From Vicia villosa (taxonomy: Eukaryota > Streptophyta > Magnoliopsida > Fabales > Fabaceae), in contig NC_081183.1 in NCBI RefSeq assembly GCF_029867415.1, positions 146,502,798 through 146,566,797 of the forward strand: DNA of 64,000 nt, in the 5' to 3' direction. Below, piece by piece: positions 44,491-54,247 of the stretch (position 1 is its first letter; each line of letters opens with the position of its first letter). Under the pieces are notes generated by a model that saw only the letters and a program-made list of their open reading frames with translations, searched no databases and was not told where the DNA came from. The translations under genes and the position numbers were made by a program.

Positions 44491-47265
44491 CTAAAATTCG
44501 CCGAACCAATCGGTGGCGCTTAAATCTAAAATCGATATGTTCTTTGACCGCTCTCTATTTTCCTCACGCTCTTGCTTCATCATTTCTTCAAACTCCGCCA
44601 TTCTTTCAACGAAAGGATCCGGCCAAGTCTCCGCCTCATTTGTATGATGTGTCGTCCATTGACAAGAAGTAGCCGGTATAGGACACCCCGATTTCAAAAA
44701 AAACTTGCACGAAGTGGCGCGATCTTAGATACCCGATACATATGATGCGGCTCGACGCGTCTAATGGTGGTCGGCTGTGAAGTGGAAAGAATGTCTCACA
44801 TAGTCCAAATCTCGTCAAATCGATACACACCCGATCGTACGCACTTGCTATTAGATGGCCCATATCGGGGAATGACATCCACTTTGAAACCGGGGAGATA
44901 CCACTTAGTGATGGAACAAGTGAATCATGAAGTTTCTCAAAGTTTCTTGATTTTCATAGAGTCGGGCGTAGATGTCCCGATGCGAAGTCAACTCCGAAAT
45001 AAGTTTCCATCGAATTAAAGTGTGATTTTCTTCTCTTTTTCCGAGCAAACCCGCAACGCCCGATATCCACAATTGTCGTCGCCTCCAACATCAACTATGT
45101 TATCAATATATTTGTGCATAAAAAGCGACATCTCATCAATGTAGATCATGGGAGATTTTTTGATCGGAGGTGTGCAAGGCGGCTTCGAAATACGCGCTCC
45201 TTTGTTACCACTACACTTGGACTTTGGTGTTGGTGAATCCGGGAACAATGCATCAACATGTTCAAAGTAGGAAGGAGATCGTTTGGTTGATGTGTCTTCT
45301 TGGGTATTTTTCGTCTTTTTTGGAGCACCTTTCATTTTAACTGGTTGAGATGGCGGTTTCAAATCGGTGGTCTCCGGAAATGCAATTTTTCGCAATTGTT
45401 CTTTTATGTGCATTTTCATTGTGTCATCCGCTTTAGCAAACTTATCCATTATCACTTCCAACTCGTCGAAGATGGTGATTTTGGAATCATTTTCTTTCGG
45501 CGGCTTGAAATCATCAAAATGGAGCTTCTTCCAATGGTCGATTACTTCATCCATGCGTATCGGTGAATTCAACTTCATTTTTTTAGAAAGTATACAAGCA
45601 CATGGAAGGCCGTATGTCTTTCTAATTGTGCACCCGCATTTAGAACTATCCGAATCCGTTGTCTCCGCCCGCTTCGCTTCATGAAACATAAAATTCAATC
45701 CCGAATGGGATATGTTGTAAATCAATTGCGAGAATAGATTTTGGCCCTTAAACCGGTGTTCCATAACCTTCTTGCTTCGACCGAAAGATGTTTGAATTTC
45801 ATTGTGTTGATTTTCGAGCATTTGGTTCACGGTGTCCCATCCCCGACACAAATCTCCCTTGCTATCACCCAACCATCTCTTCAACACTACATGTGCAGAT
45901 TCAACTCGGTTAGTCGTAGTGCAACCAAGATGTCTTACTCGATCCGTCCAAGCACAAACAACGTTTTCCTTTACTTTGTCAAGGATAGTGGATTCAACAT
46001 AATGACAAAAGTCTTAATAGAAACGCACAAAGACCTAAAGTGTATCAATTTCTCGGTATACAACTCTTCGGAGTGTGCATCTAAAATCTCCCTCCATGCG
46101 GCCATAATCCTATCCACCACAACACCGGATTTGATGACTTTACCGTTTTCATCCGGCCTATCTTTCGTGCCAACCGCGGGTTTGAGCTTACTTCTCACGT
46201 TGCACGTTATGTGATACCGGCAAAGTAATACAGTCGATGTCGGGAAGACGGTATCGACCGCATTCATCAAAGCATTGTCTCGGTCGGTAACAATGACACT
46301 TGGCATAACCTTTTGATCAACAAACAAAGACTTGCATATTCCCAAAGCCCATGTAAAGTTATCTTCTTTTTCACATTCCCAAAAAGCAAATCCGACCGAA
46401 TATGTCTTGTCCGTCGAGGTCACACCGACAATCTCTAGAAGCGGAAGCCTATACTTGTTGGTCTTGTACGTCGAATCCATCACAATAACGGTTGGAAATG
46501 TGTTGAACAATTTGATACTTTCAGGATGAGTCCAAAAAATGTCACGCACCGTAACTTTGTCCTCGCACGTTCGGAAGCTTGACACGTATTGGTTATCGCC
46601 TAATAGTTTCAAAAGTTGTTGCATTTCCGACCGAGGGCCCATTTTCAAGACTTTAAGATTATGTCGTTCATTTTATACTTGCTTGATATTTGAAACGCTA
46701 TCCGGTTTTTTTCGCTTCAAATCTGCAAGTATGTTTCTAGGCGCCACTTTGACTATCGATAAATCCGAAATAACATTCTTCTCTTTGCGGGACAACCGAC
46801 ACGCCGTTGGACGCCCGTGTAGCTTGGCATCCAAGGCATGATTATGAATTCCACAAATGACGCTTAAACGCCACAAATCATCAACCCTCCGAGTCACGCG
46901 CAACTTAAACGGACACCCACACTTTCTCGATCCCGTGTCTTCGTGTTTTAACAACCGGTTTGTTGGTACCTACCTCCCACTCTCTCGCAATTCAAAATGA
47001 CAAAAGCTTTCCGTCTACTATTTCCATTGTCGGACCTTAAAATAACAATGCCAAATCCAAGTTTACTAGCTTCGTTACGAACCCAATCAAGTAATTGTTC
47101 ACGACAAGCGAAGCTCCGATCATTTGTAAATTGTTGTCGTATGTCTACCGTATCGATCATGGATTTAACATCGTTAAACGGATCGTTATTAACGTTGACA
47201 TCTTCCGAAACTACTACGTCAACGTCGACAATGTTGTCCGGATGCACCATACCTAACATATACAA
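44491..47265 (-). pseudogene. MULE transposase with C-terminal OTU protease domain, frameshifted
   Basis: Domains on the minus strand, in order: a FAR1-like zinc-binding DNA-binding region (LDWVRNEASKLGFGIVILRS near 47,100; RKCGCPFKLR near 46,930); the MULE DDE core (VIVMDSTYKTNKYRLPLLE with the first Asp; SVIVTDRDNALMNAV with the second; RYHITCNV) at 46,530-46,190; a SWIM-type zinc finger (KCGCTIRKTYGLPCACIL, CxC...CxC rather than CxH) near 45,630-45,580; a proline/lysine-rich linker; then an OTU cysteine-protease start (DVGGDDNCGYRAL near 45,080). The OTU domain continues in other frames: RWKLISELTSHRDIYARLYE, then SFPDMGHLIASAYDRV, and its C-terminal RHFVQVFF (catalytic His block) near 44,720, ending with DWFGEF at 44,491. 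Lesions: a frameshift near 46,950, an in-frame TAA at about 46,673, a frameshift near 46,000, and two or three within the OTU domain. The gene cannot make a full protein. Confidence 0.88.
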
Positions 47266-47817
47266 AAATTAGCAAAATTGGCCAAAACTGTTTTTTTATT
47301 GCCATGCATAATTTCGGAAGTACATTTCCGAAATTTGTTAGGTAACTTATTTCAGAAATGAACTTCCGAACCATCGCAGTTTTCTTCACAGCTTTCATCA
47401 ATCAATGTAGTGAAATAGGGGATGAAATGAGAGATGTTTACCTCAAATTGTAGCTTTCTATGCTCCCTTTAACGTGATCAACGGTTTGAAACTTGATTTT
47501 AAGTCGAAAAATGGATTGATATTGATGGAAGTGTTGGAGAGGGTTTGGGTTTGTTTTGGAGAAAAATGATGAAATAGTGAAGGAGGGGAAATGGTATATG
47601 AACAGATTATTTCAGAAATGCACTTCCGAAATAATACCTGACTGTAAAACCAACGTATTTTTTGAATTTTCATGCATTTCGGAAATGCAACTCTGAAGTC
47701 TGAAAAAATCTATAAAAAAATTACTTCGGAGATACATCTCCGAAGCAGGGGCAAATTGGGGTTTTTCGCTGGGTGTCAGCTCCATAAGGAGATGGATAAA
47801 GAAATTTTCAATAAGAT

Positions 47818-48545
47818 AATATCATTGTTATTTCATTCTACTCGGTTCTGCTCCATTCTGCTCTACTCCATTCCGTCCCGTTCATTTTATTATATCCAAA
47901 TTTAGGTGTAAGGGGTCATTAAAAAAAATATTTTTTCAATTACTTAAATATTAATATTATTAAAACAAAAATTTTAAAAATGAGAATTTTTCTTATTAGT
48001 AAAATGAGAGAATAATTAATTGTTGATTAGAACACCACTAATGACCAATAGTAGGCAATGATTTGCGTCAACGTCAACATCATGAGTCCAGACTCATAAA
48101 TGTCTATGTTATGGCAGCCTAAGAAGACGGTGATGTTATTGAACTAGTCATTGACGTTTTTCATAGGGTCAGCGCTATAATACATACCATGATTCCATAT
48201 TATACTAGGTATAGTATATTTTGACCCCAAAAAACTATACTCTACTATATGTAATATGTATAACATTTTCAAATAATTAATAAAAATATTAAAGTACATA
48301 TTTTATCAAGTTAGTAATAATATTATTTTAAAGTAGTTCAATGTTCATTCATTCTGAATTTCTGATTCTAATTAACTTTTGTCTGATGCAACTGCAATTT
48401 TTTATCACAACTTTTCAATAATGTATTGCACGTACAAGTAACTTTTAAATCCGTAGTACAGTACCTAATATTAATTAATTCATGAAACTCTCCTACTAGC
48501 ATGTGCACCCCACACACATATCAACCATTATCTTTTGTTTTTAAC
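47818..48545. other. AT-rich spacer
   Basis: The left end (to about 47,900) resembles, inverted, the DNA left of the MULE. The rest shows no gene, RNA or clear repeat. Confidence 0.4.
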
Positions 48546-48553
48546 GATGTGAT

Positions 48554-50232
48554 TAGAGCTGTCAAATAAGCCCAATTTTTTAAAACCCCAATTTTTTGGC
48601 CCCACTAAAGCCCCACTTTACTAAGCCCTCTCTTAATGAAAAAATTTGCAGGCCCTATAATATTAGGCCCCTTAGTTAATGTGTTATTTTTGGGCCCTAT
48701 TGAAAGGGCCTTGTTCTGTTTCAAAAATTCACTTATGCAGTAATTTTTTACTATTTCCTTCATTTTTCATTGAGAAACCTCTGTTTGTGTGTTAAATTCA
48801 AAGCACCAGATAATGTATAAATAAAGCTTTGTTATTTTCTGTAACTATTATATATATTATATATAGAAAATGTTGTTTAATCTTAAATAATTCAGTTTAG
48901 GTCGAGTTAAATATGTGTGCCAGCCATTGGATGCATCTTAGTGGTGTTCGTAGAAACATGAACGAAGTGAATGGTAAGAAAGAAAAAAGGAAAGGACATT
49001 TAGAGCTTGTTTTGTTTTTCAAATTTTAAAATTTGTTTTATAAATCAATTTTATAAAACTGTTTTTAAGAAGAGAATAATCAAAAAAAGTTGTTTGGTAA
49101 ACTTATTTTTAAAACTGTTTTAGAAATATAAAATTAAAAAAATTTATTTGTTGGCCTAATTTTCATATACTTATTTTTAAAAAGAGTAAAAAATTTATTT
49201 GGTCAATTGATTTTAAAAATATATTTTTGTATAATTAATAATTAAGTTTAAAGATGCACATGAATATAAGTAAAAGTTAAATTCAGTAACTCAGTGACTA
49301 AATTTTATTCTTAGAAAAAAACTAAACAAAAATAAAAATCATTTTTAAATATTTAAAAAATAATATTAACGGACATGTTAAAATATTATTATTTTTATTG
49401 GTATTTCGGATAGATGCATATCATATAAGTATACAAATTTTTTACTATTTAAAAATATTGTCGAATACATTTGAGATATTTTTCACTGATACGTCTTTAT
49501 TGAGGGCGATATAGACAACCTTAATTCAAGAATTGCAATTTACTTTTTATAATAATTCATTTTTAATACCTTATTAGACATATAAAATGATATTTATTTT
49601 GACACATTTTTTATATTTTATATTAATATTTATTTTGAAATAAAGTATTTTTTTAGTTTAAATTTTAATTGTATGAATTTGTAATAATAGAATGGAAGAC
49701 AATGCTTAATAAAAATAAAACATTATTCGTTACCAGCTATTTAAAAATAAAAAAAAAAGATTATTGTAAGCAGAGCCTTAATTGAGAAAAAAGTACTTGT
49801 TTATATTACATTTTATCCATATTAATAAAAAGTACTAGTTTTAGCTTGTTTTCAATCATATAAAATCGCAAAACTGAAATGGAAAACAGGTTAAAGCTGT
49901 TTTTGTTTTTTAGTTTTAAAAACACGAAAATTGAAAACTGTTTTTAAATACAGTATTATAAAACATTACATTCAAACAAGTTTTTGAATTTTGAATTTTC
50001 AAATACTAAAAAAACAGTAAATTGACACCTATTAACATAAACTGGATTTGTGTGTTTATTTTTTTTAATTATTAATTTTTTATTTGGGGCCTAAGGCCCC
50101 CTTCTAAATTTTTAGGGCCTTATATTTTTGGGGCCTATATGTTTAAGGGCTCATTATTCTTAGATATTTTTAAGCCCTCTTATTAAGTGGGCTAGGGCTC
50201 AAATTTTATGGCCCCCTAGATTGACACCTCTA
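48554..50232. mobile_element. hAT-type non-autonomous element
   Basis: The ends are TAGAGCTGTCAA and TTGACACCTCTA (one mismatch as an inverted repeat), flanked by a perfect 8-bp duplication GATGTGAT (48,546-48,553 and 50,233-50,240). Sub-terminal regions of about 150 bp are full of GGGCC / GGCCC motifs in both orientations; the interior (49,000-50,000) is AT-rich with no coding sequence. TAGRG...TGTCAA ends with an 8-bp duplication point to the hAT superfamily. No transposase is present. Confidence 0.85.
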
Positions 50233-50240
50233 GATGTGAT

Positions 50241-50789
50241 TGGTGAGTAGAGCCACGCGTAAAGCTGCATAATGAACTGATTAATTATACACCATACATA
50301 GTATACACACTTCAAATTTCCGCGTTTGTTCATATAAGATCTATTTATGTGTTTATAAATGCTATAAATAGTCTTTAATTTATTAATTGAATTTGTACTT
50401 TTGTGTTAAATTCGATTTAAGTTTAAATTTTAGATTTAACTACAATATTGATTAATGCAATAAATAGATTTTAAATTGATATAAAATTTTGAAGTAAAAA
50501 ATAACTACAGACACCCAACATCAAATCAGGTTGCTACTCAGTTAATTAATATTATCAACTCTACAGATTGAGAGTGGTGTTATAAGTTTTATGTTGGATC
50601 ATATTAACCATTGTCCAAAATTATTTAGCATATGTTTGATTTCTATTTTGAATGACTTAAAAGTAATTTTAGAGATGCGTAATTAATCATAGTTAATTTT
50701 TACATGTTTGATTAGTAAAAATATAAATTTAATCATGATCTTTAAAATATATTCGTTATTTAACTTCCTTGTGCCCCGAAAATAGTGGA
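50241..50789. other. AT-rich spacer
   Basis: No gene or repeat can be supported in this interval. Confidence 0.4.
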
Positions 50790-51362
50790 AGTCATCTTAA
50801 GAATGGATTAAGTTTAACTATGATGGTGCTTCCTCGGAGAATCCTGGCCTTCAACTTGTGGGAGTATTGCTAGAGATTTTGACGGTATGTTTTTGGGGAC
50901 TTTTGCTAGTTTTTTAAGTGTTACTAATTTTCTCATTGTCGAACTCACAAGTGATAAGTTAGCCATTGAGTTTGTCCATGAGAAGGGTTGGCGTAAGATT
51001 TGGTTAAAAGCTGAATCTTTGACTGTGGTTCGAGTTTTTTCTCCTCCTTTCGAAGTGTCTTGGCAAATTCAGAACGGGTGGGTCAACTATGTTAATAACA
51101 CTAATAGTATAGATTTTGTGGCTTCTCATATTTTTCAGAGAAGAGAATAATTGTGCGAATTTTTTGACAAATATTGGTCTAACTATATCAGAATACACTA
51201 ATTATAATTGCATCCCTAATTCTTTGCACGCTGATTTTTTAAAGAATAGACTTGATATGTCTTTCTTTAGTTCATTTCTTTTTTAGAGGGTTTTAGTATA
51301 GTCCACCTGTTTTTTTTTTTTTTCCGGTTGTTTTCTCTGTTTCAATGAAACTTGTTAAAAAA
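50790..51362 (+). pseudogene. LINE 3' end with RNase H domain
   Basis: WIKFNYDGASSENPG is the start of the RNase H domain found at the C-terminus of plant LINE (L1-type) polyproteins, with the first catalytic Asp. After a frameshift near 50,850 it continues STCGSIARDFDGMFLG, then WRKIWLKAESLTVVR (the second region), SWQIQNGWVNYVN and IDFVASHIFQRRE. A last frameshift leads to ENNCANFLTNIGLTISEY and LHADFLKNRLDMSFF. A short 3' untranslated stretch with a T-run and GTTAAAAAAAC at 51,351-51,361 follows. The element is 5'-truncated, as is usual for LINEs, and inactive. Confidence 0.8.
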
Positions 51363-51983
51363 ACTTTAAATATATTTAAACATTAATGATTTGAATTTCA
51401 ACATAATTTAAACTATAATAAATTTTACAAAATTTAACCATTTAAATCAATTTTTTCACCACAAAATTAAGCACACTCGATATGCATTTAGTTTTGTGGT
51501 GGAAAAAACTATAAACTCTAATTAGCATTGATATAGTAAAAAGACCCACGTGTAATTCTCTAATATAATTAAATTTAGTTTTAAATTTTTTTAATTGAAT
51601 TAATCATTTAAAATTAATTTTAGTTAAAAAATTTGATTTATCTTCAAATAGTACCAAGTGTAAACATAAATTTAAATATAAAAATTAGAGAAATACTAAC
51701 GAGAGTAGTGGTTAAAAAATAAAAAAAAGATAAGTGGAACATTTTTTAATAAATTAAAAAGATAATTTTTTTAATATATATATATATATATATATATTAA
51801 AATAATTAATTTTTTTAAACAAATATTATATGTATTCAATTATAAAAATATTATTTATTTGAAGTTCTTAATGCGGGAAAATATTGGTTACCATGAACTT
51901 AAAAATTATATTCAAAATAAAAAACTATAAATTCTAAAGAAAATCAATTATACCTATAAAAAAGGAAAAAAAGAAAATGCACA
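51363..51983. other. AT-rich spacer with a (TA)n run
   Basis: No gene is supported. A TA microsatellite of about 13 units lies at 51,773-51,799. Confidence 0.6.
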
Positions 51984-52136
51984 GATAGTGTAGAGTATTT
52001 TTACACTGTCAACCAATGAGAGACATGCATTAAAATAAATTTCATTTTTAATTTTAAAAAACTGACATTACATAACAAATCAAAACATTTTGATTGGTTG
52101 TATGTGTAAAACTGTTTTACACTGTTTTGCACTATC
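51984..52136. mobile_element. Probable MITE with GATAGTG ends
   Basis: The left end GATAGTGTAGAGTATTTTTA and the right end (reverse complement) GATAGTGCAAAACAGTGTAA continue into matching TTTACAC and CAACCAAT blocks, giving imperfect inverted repeats of about 40 bp around an AT-rich centre. Its size and form fit a MITE. No target duplication was fixed. Confidence 0.5.
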
Positions 52137-52269
52137 TTTAAACTCATAAAAAAAATCCAACATATGTAGATTAATAATAGAATTACTTTTTCCGCTTTAA
52201 AATACCGCAAATAAAAAAAGTTTCTCATCCAACTTCATAGGTGATAGGTCTCTTATACACAACGCAAAA

Positions 52270-52990
52270 TTTTAATTTTGTCCCATGTTTTCGTAGATGC
52301 ACATCCGGAAGCATCCTATATTTTGAAAAAATTTGCTTCCTTCCGGAGATTGGGAAAATTCCAAGTTACGTAGATGCATCTACGGAACACATTATTGGCA
52401 AAACCCATCAAATTATCCAAGATTTTTTCCAATTAATTGAGAAACCTTTCCGTAGACGTAACTACGAAGATTTTTTCCAATTAATTGAGAATTTGAGATT
52501 TTCTTAATTAATTCCAATTAATTGAGAATTTGAGATTTTCTTAATTAATTTATAATTTAATTGGGGATTTTCCCAAATTACATCTACGTAATCGTTAAAA
52601 TAGAGTGAAATTTGGGATTTTCCCAATTAATTGAGAAAATTCCAAATTAAATTATTAATTAATTGGAAAAATCTCAAATCAATTTACATAGTAAAATTTG
52701 AAAATTTCCCAATTAATTGGAAAAATTCCAAATTAAATTATTAATTAATTAGAAAATTTTCAAATTAAGTTACTAATTAATTGGAAAAATCTCAAATCAA
52801 GTTACAAATTAATTAATTAGGAAAATTCCAAATTAAGTTACTAATTTATTGGGAAAATCTCAAATTAAGTTACAAATGAATTGAGAGAAAATTTACTTCC
52901 TTCCGTAGATTTATCAACAGAATATTAAACCAATTGTTTTTTAAAATAATGCTTTTGAAGAAGATATATCTACCGAAGCATGAGAGCAGT
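52270..52990. repeat. Degenerate AATTAATTGGGAAAATTCC-type repeats bounded by near-palindromic motifs
   Basis: More than ten imperfect copies of AATTAATTG-GAAAAT-(T/C)CCAAATTAA, in both orientations, fill 52,420-52,890. Near the edges lie motifs such as CGTAGATGCATCTACGGA (52,360-52,378), TTCCTTCCGGAGA (52,338) and TTCCTTCCGTAGA (52,903), which recall the near-palindromes of the MULE at 43-48 kb. It may be a MULE-related non-autonomous element, but its ends could not be fixed. Confidence 0.5.
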
Positions 52991-53290
52991 TTTATCAATT
53001 TGATGATACGAAAGAAAGTCATGGGGTACGTTAAGAAATTCTCCCAATAAATACCCCCCTTTCTCTTTTCTCAATAAAAATCCACATATTATCTTTTAGT
53101 GAAATTCCCAATTTTGTAAGGCACATGCTCTCCTTCCAATTCCATCTTCGTGGAGCCATAATGGACCCCCAACCCTCACCCAACTCCCTCTCTTAAAACC
53201 ATCCCTTTCTTCTTTTTATTCATTCTCCTTTCATTTCACTCCTTTTCACTTTCTCTCATTCCCAAAAATACTCCATTTCCTTCATTCTCC

Positions 53291-54247
53291 ATGGATACAA
53301 ACCAAAACCCACAAACTACAACAAATTGCAACTCACCCGAATTCGAGTTCTGGATGCTCCGAAACCCGTCTTTCCCACAACCAAATCTTCTCACCGCCGA
53401 CGAACTCTTCGTCGACGGTGTACTCCTTCCCCTCCACCTTATCCCTGCTACAAACAACCCCGACCCACCTCAACAATCACCAAACCCGGATCCACTAGTT
53501 AAAGACCCGGATCCAGAACCCGAATCTCAACCCGAATCTTCACCCGCTATAACTGAATCCTCAACCACCGCCACTTTCTCTTCTTCAAAACGGTGGAAAG
53601 ATATTTTCAGAAAAGGTGAGAACAAAATCACAGAAGATAAAGAGAAAGAAAAAGAGAACAAGAAGAAGGAGAAGAAGAAAGAGAGAAAAAACGGAAACGG
53701 TTCAAGTTCTGCAGAACTTAACATCAACATATGGCCATTTTCACGAAGTAGGTCCGCGGGTAATACGGGTACCCGACCCAAATTATTTCCTCCGGTTACC
53801 CGGAAAGTCAACAGCGCGCCGTGTTCTCGTAGCAACTCAACCGGAGAGTCAAAATCTAGAAAGTGGCCGAGTAGTCCGGGTCGGGCCGGAGTTCACGTCG
53901 GTCGGAGCAGTCCAGTATGGCAGGTTCGTCGGGGTATCTCCAAAAACTCTGAGCAACAACCTAACACAGAGAAAGCATCAAAAACTGAAACCACCGCAAC
54001 TCGCCGGAGCAAGGTGGTTTCTAGCGGCGGAGGAAAGACTAGGGTTTTGAATTTGAATGTTCCGATGTGTATTGGCTACAGACATCACTTGAGCTGTAGA
54101 AGTGACGAGAGCGGTTCCGCCGTCGGTGTGAGTGGTGGCGCCGTCGCGAACGGTGGTGGTGAGTGTCATAATGATGAAGGAAGTGGGGGTAACATTTTTA
54201 ATCTACGCAACCTCTTCACCAAAAAAAGCATAGTAACTTCTCACTAG
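53291..54247 (+). CDS. Plant-specific protein of unknown function, 318 aa
   Basis: A single uninterrupted exon encodes 318 residues. The start at 53,291 is the first ATG after a TC-rich leader (53,180-53,290). The N-terminus holds a strongly structured block at residues 17-51 (EFEFWMLRNPSFPQ, then NLLTADELFVDGVLLPLHLI), which is typical of a family of uncharacterised serine-rich proteins of flowering plants. A proline/glutamate-rich segment (57-85), SSKRWKDIFRKGE (98-110), a very basic lysine/glutamate helix (111-138), an IWPFSRSRSAG block (147-157), serine/arginine-rich sequence, and a C-terminal FNLRNLFTKKS follow. There is no signal peptide or membrane segment; the basic runs suggest a nuclear or membrane-peripheral protein, but this is inference. 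Base composition is richer in C and G than its surroundings, as expected for a real plant gene. AATAAATA at 53,046-53,053 is a possible TATA box. I do not assign a function. Confidence 0.88.
   Translation: MDTNQNPQTTTNCNSPEFEFWMLRNPSFPQPNLLTADELFVDGVLLPLHLIPATNNPDPPQQSPNPDPLVKDPDPEPESQPESSPAITESSTTATFSSSKRWKDIFRKGENKITEDKEKEKENKKKEKKKERKNGNGSSSAELNINIWPFSRSRSAGNTGTRPKLFPPVTRKVNSAPCSRSNSTGESKSRKWPSSPGRAGVHVGRSSPVWQVRRGISKNSEQQPNTEKASKTETTATRRSKVVSSGGGKTRVLNLNVPMCIGYRHHLSCRSDESGSAVGVSGGAVANGGGECHNDEGSGGNIFNLRNLFTKKSIVTSH

Larger units (their letters stand above)
43364..47809 (-). mobile_element. Mutator-like element (MULE) with OTU-fused transposase
   Basis: The ends match as inverted repeats: on the left GGAAATTTCTTTATCCACCT, on the right (reverse complement) GAAAATTTCTTTATCCATCT, with similarity continuing about 100 bp inward (GCGAAAAACC, TGCCCC, TTCCGAAGT). 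The 8-bp sequence AATAAGAT flanks both ends (43,356-43,363 and 47,810-47,817), 9 bp with one mismatch, as expected for Mutator. The element holds a broken transposase gene (47,265-44,491) and a separate intact small ORF (44,049-43,732), both on the minus strand. About a dozen near-palindromic motifs lie in its non-coding parts. Confidence 0.9.

Noticed and set aside
45300..46841. Plus-strand frames of 88-157 codons opposite the MULE transposase
   Set aside because: They are antisense to clearly recognisable transposase blocks and show no family features.
53527..54169. Antisense and alternative-frame reading frames over the 318-aa gene (102, 144 and 63 codons)
   Set aside because: They overlap a frame with a clear conserved N-terminal block and have compositionally unlikely proteins.
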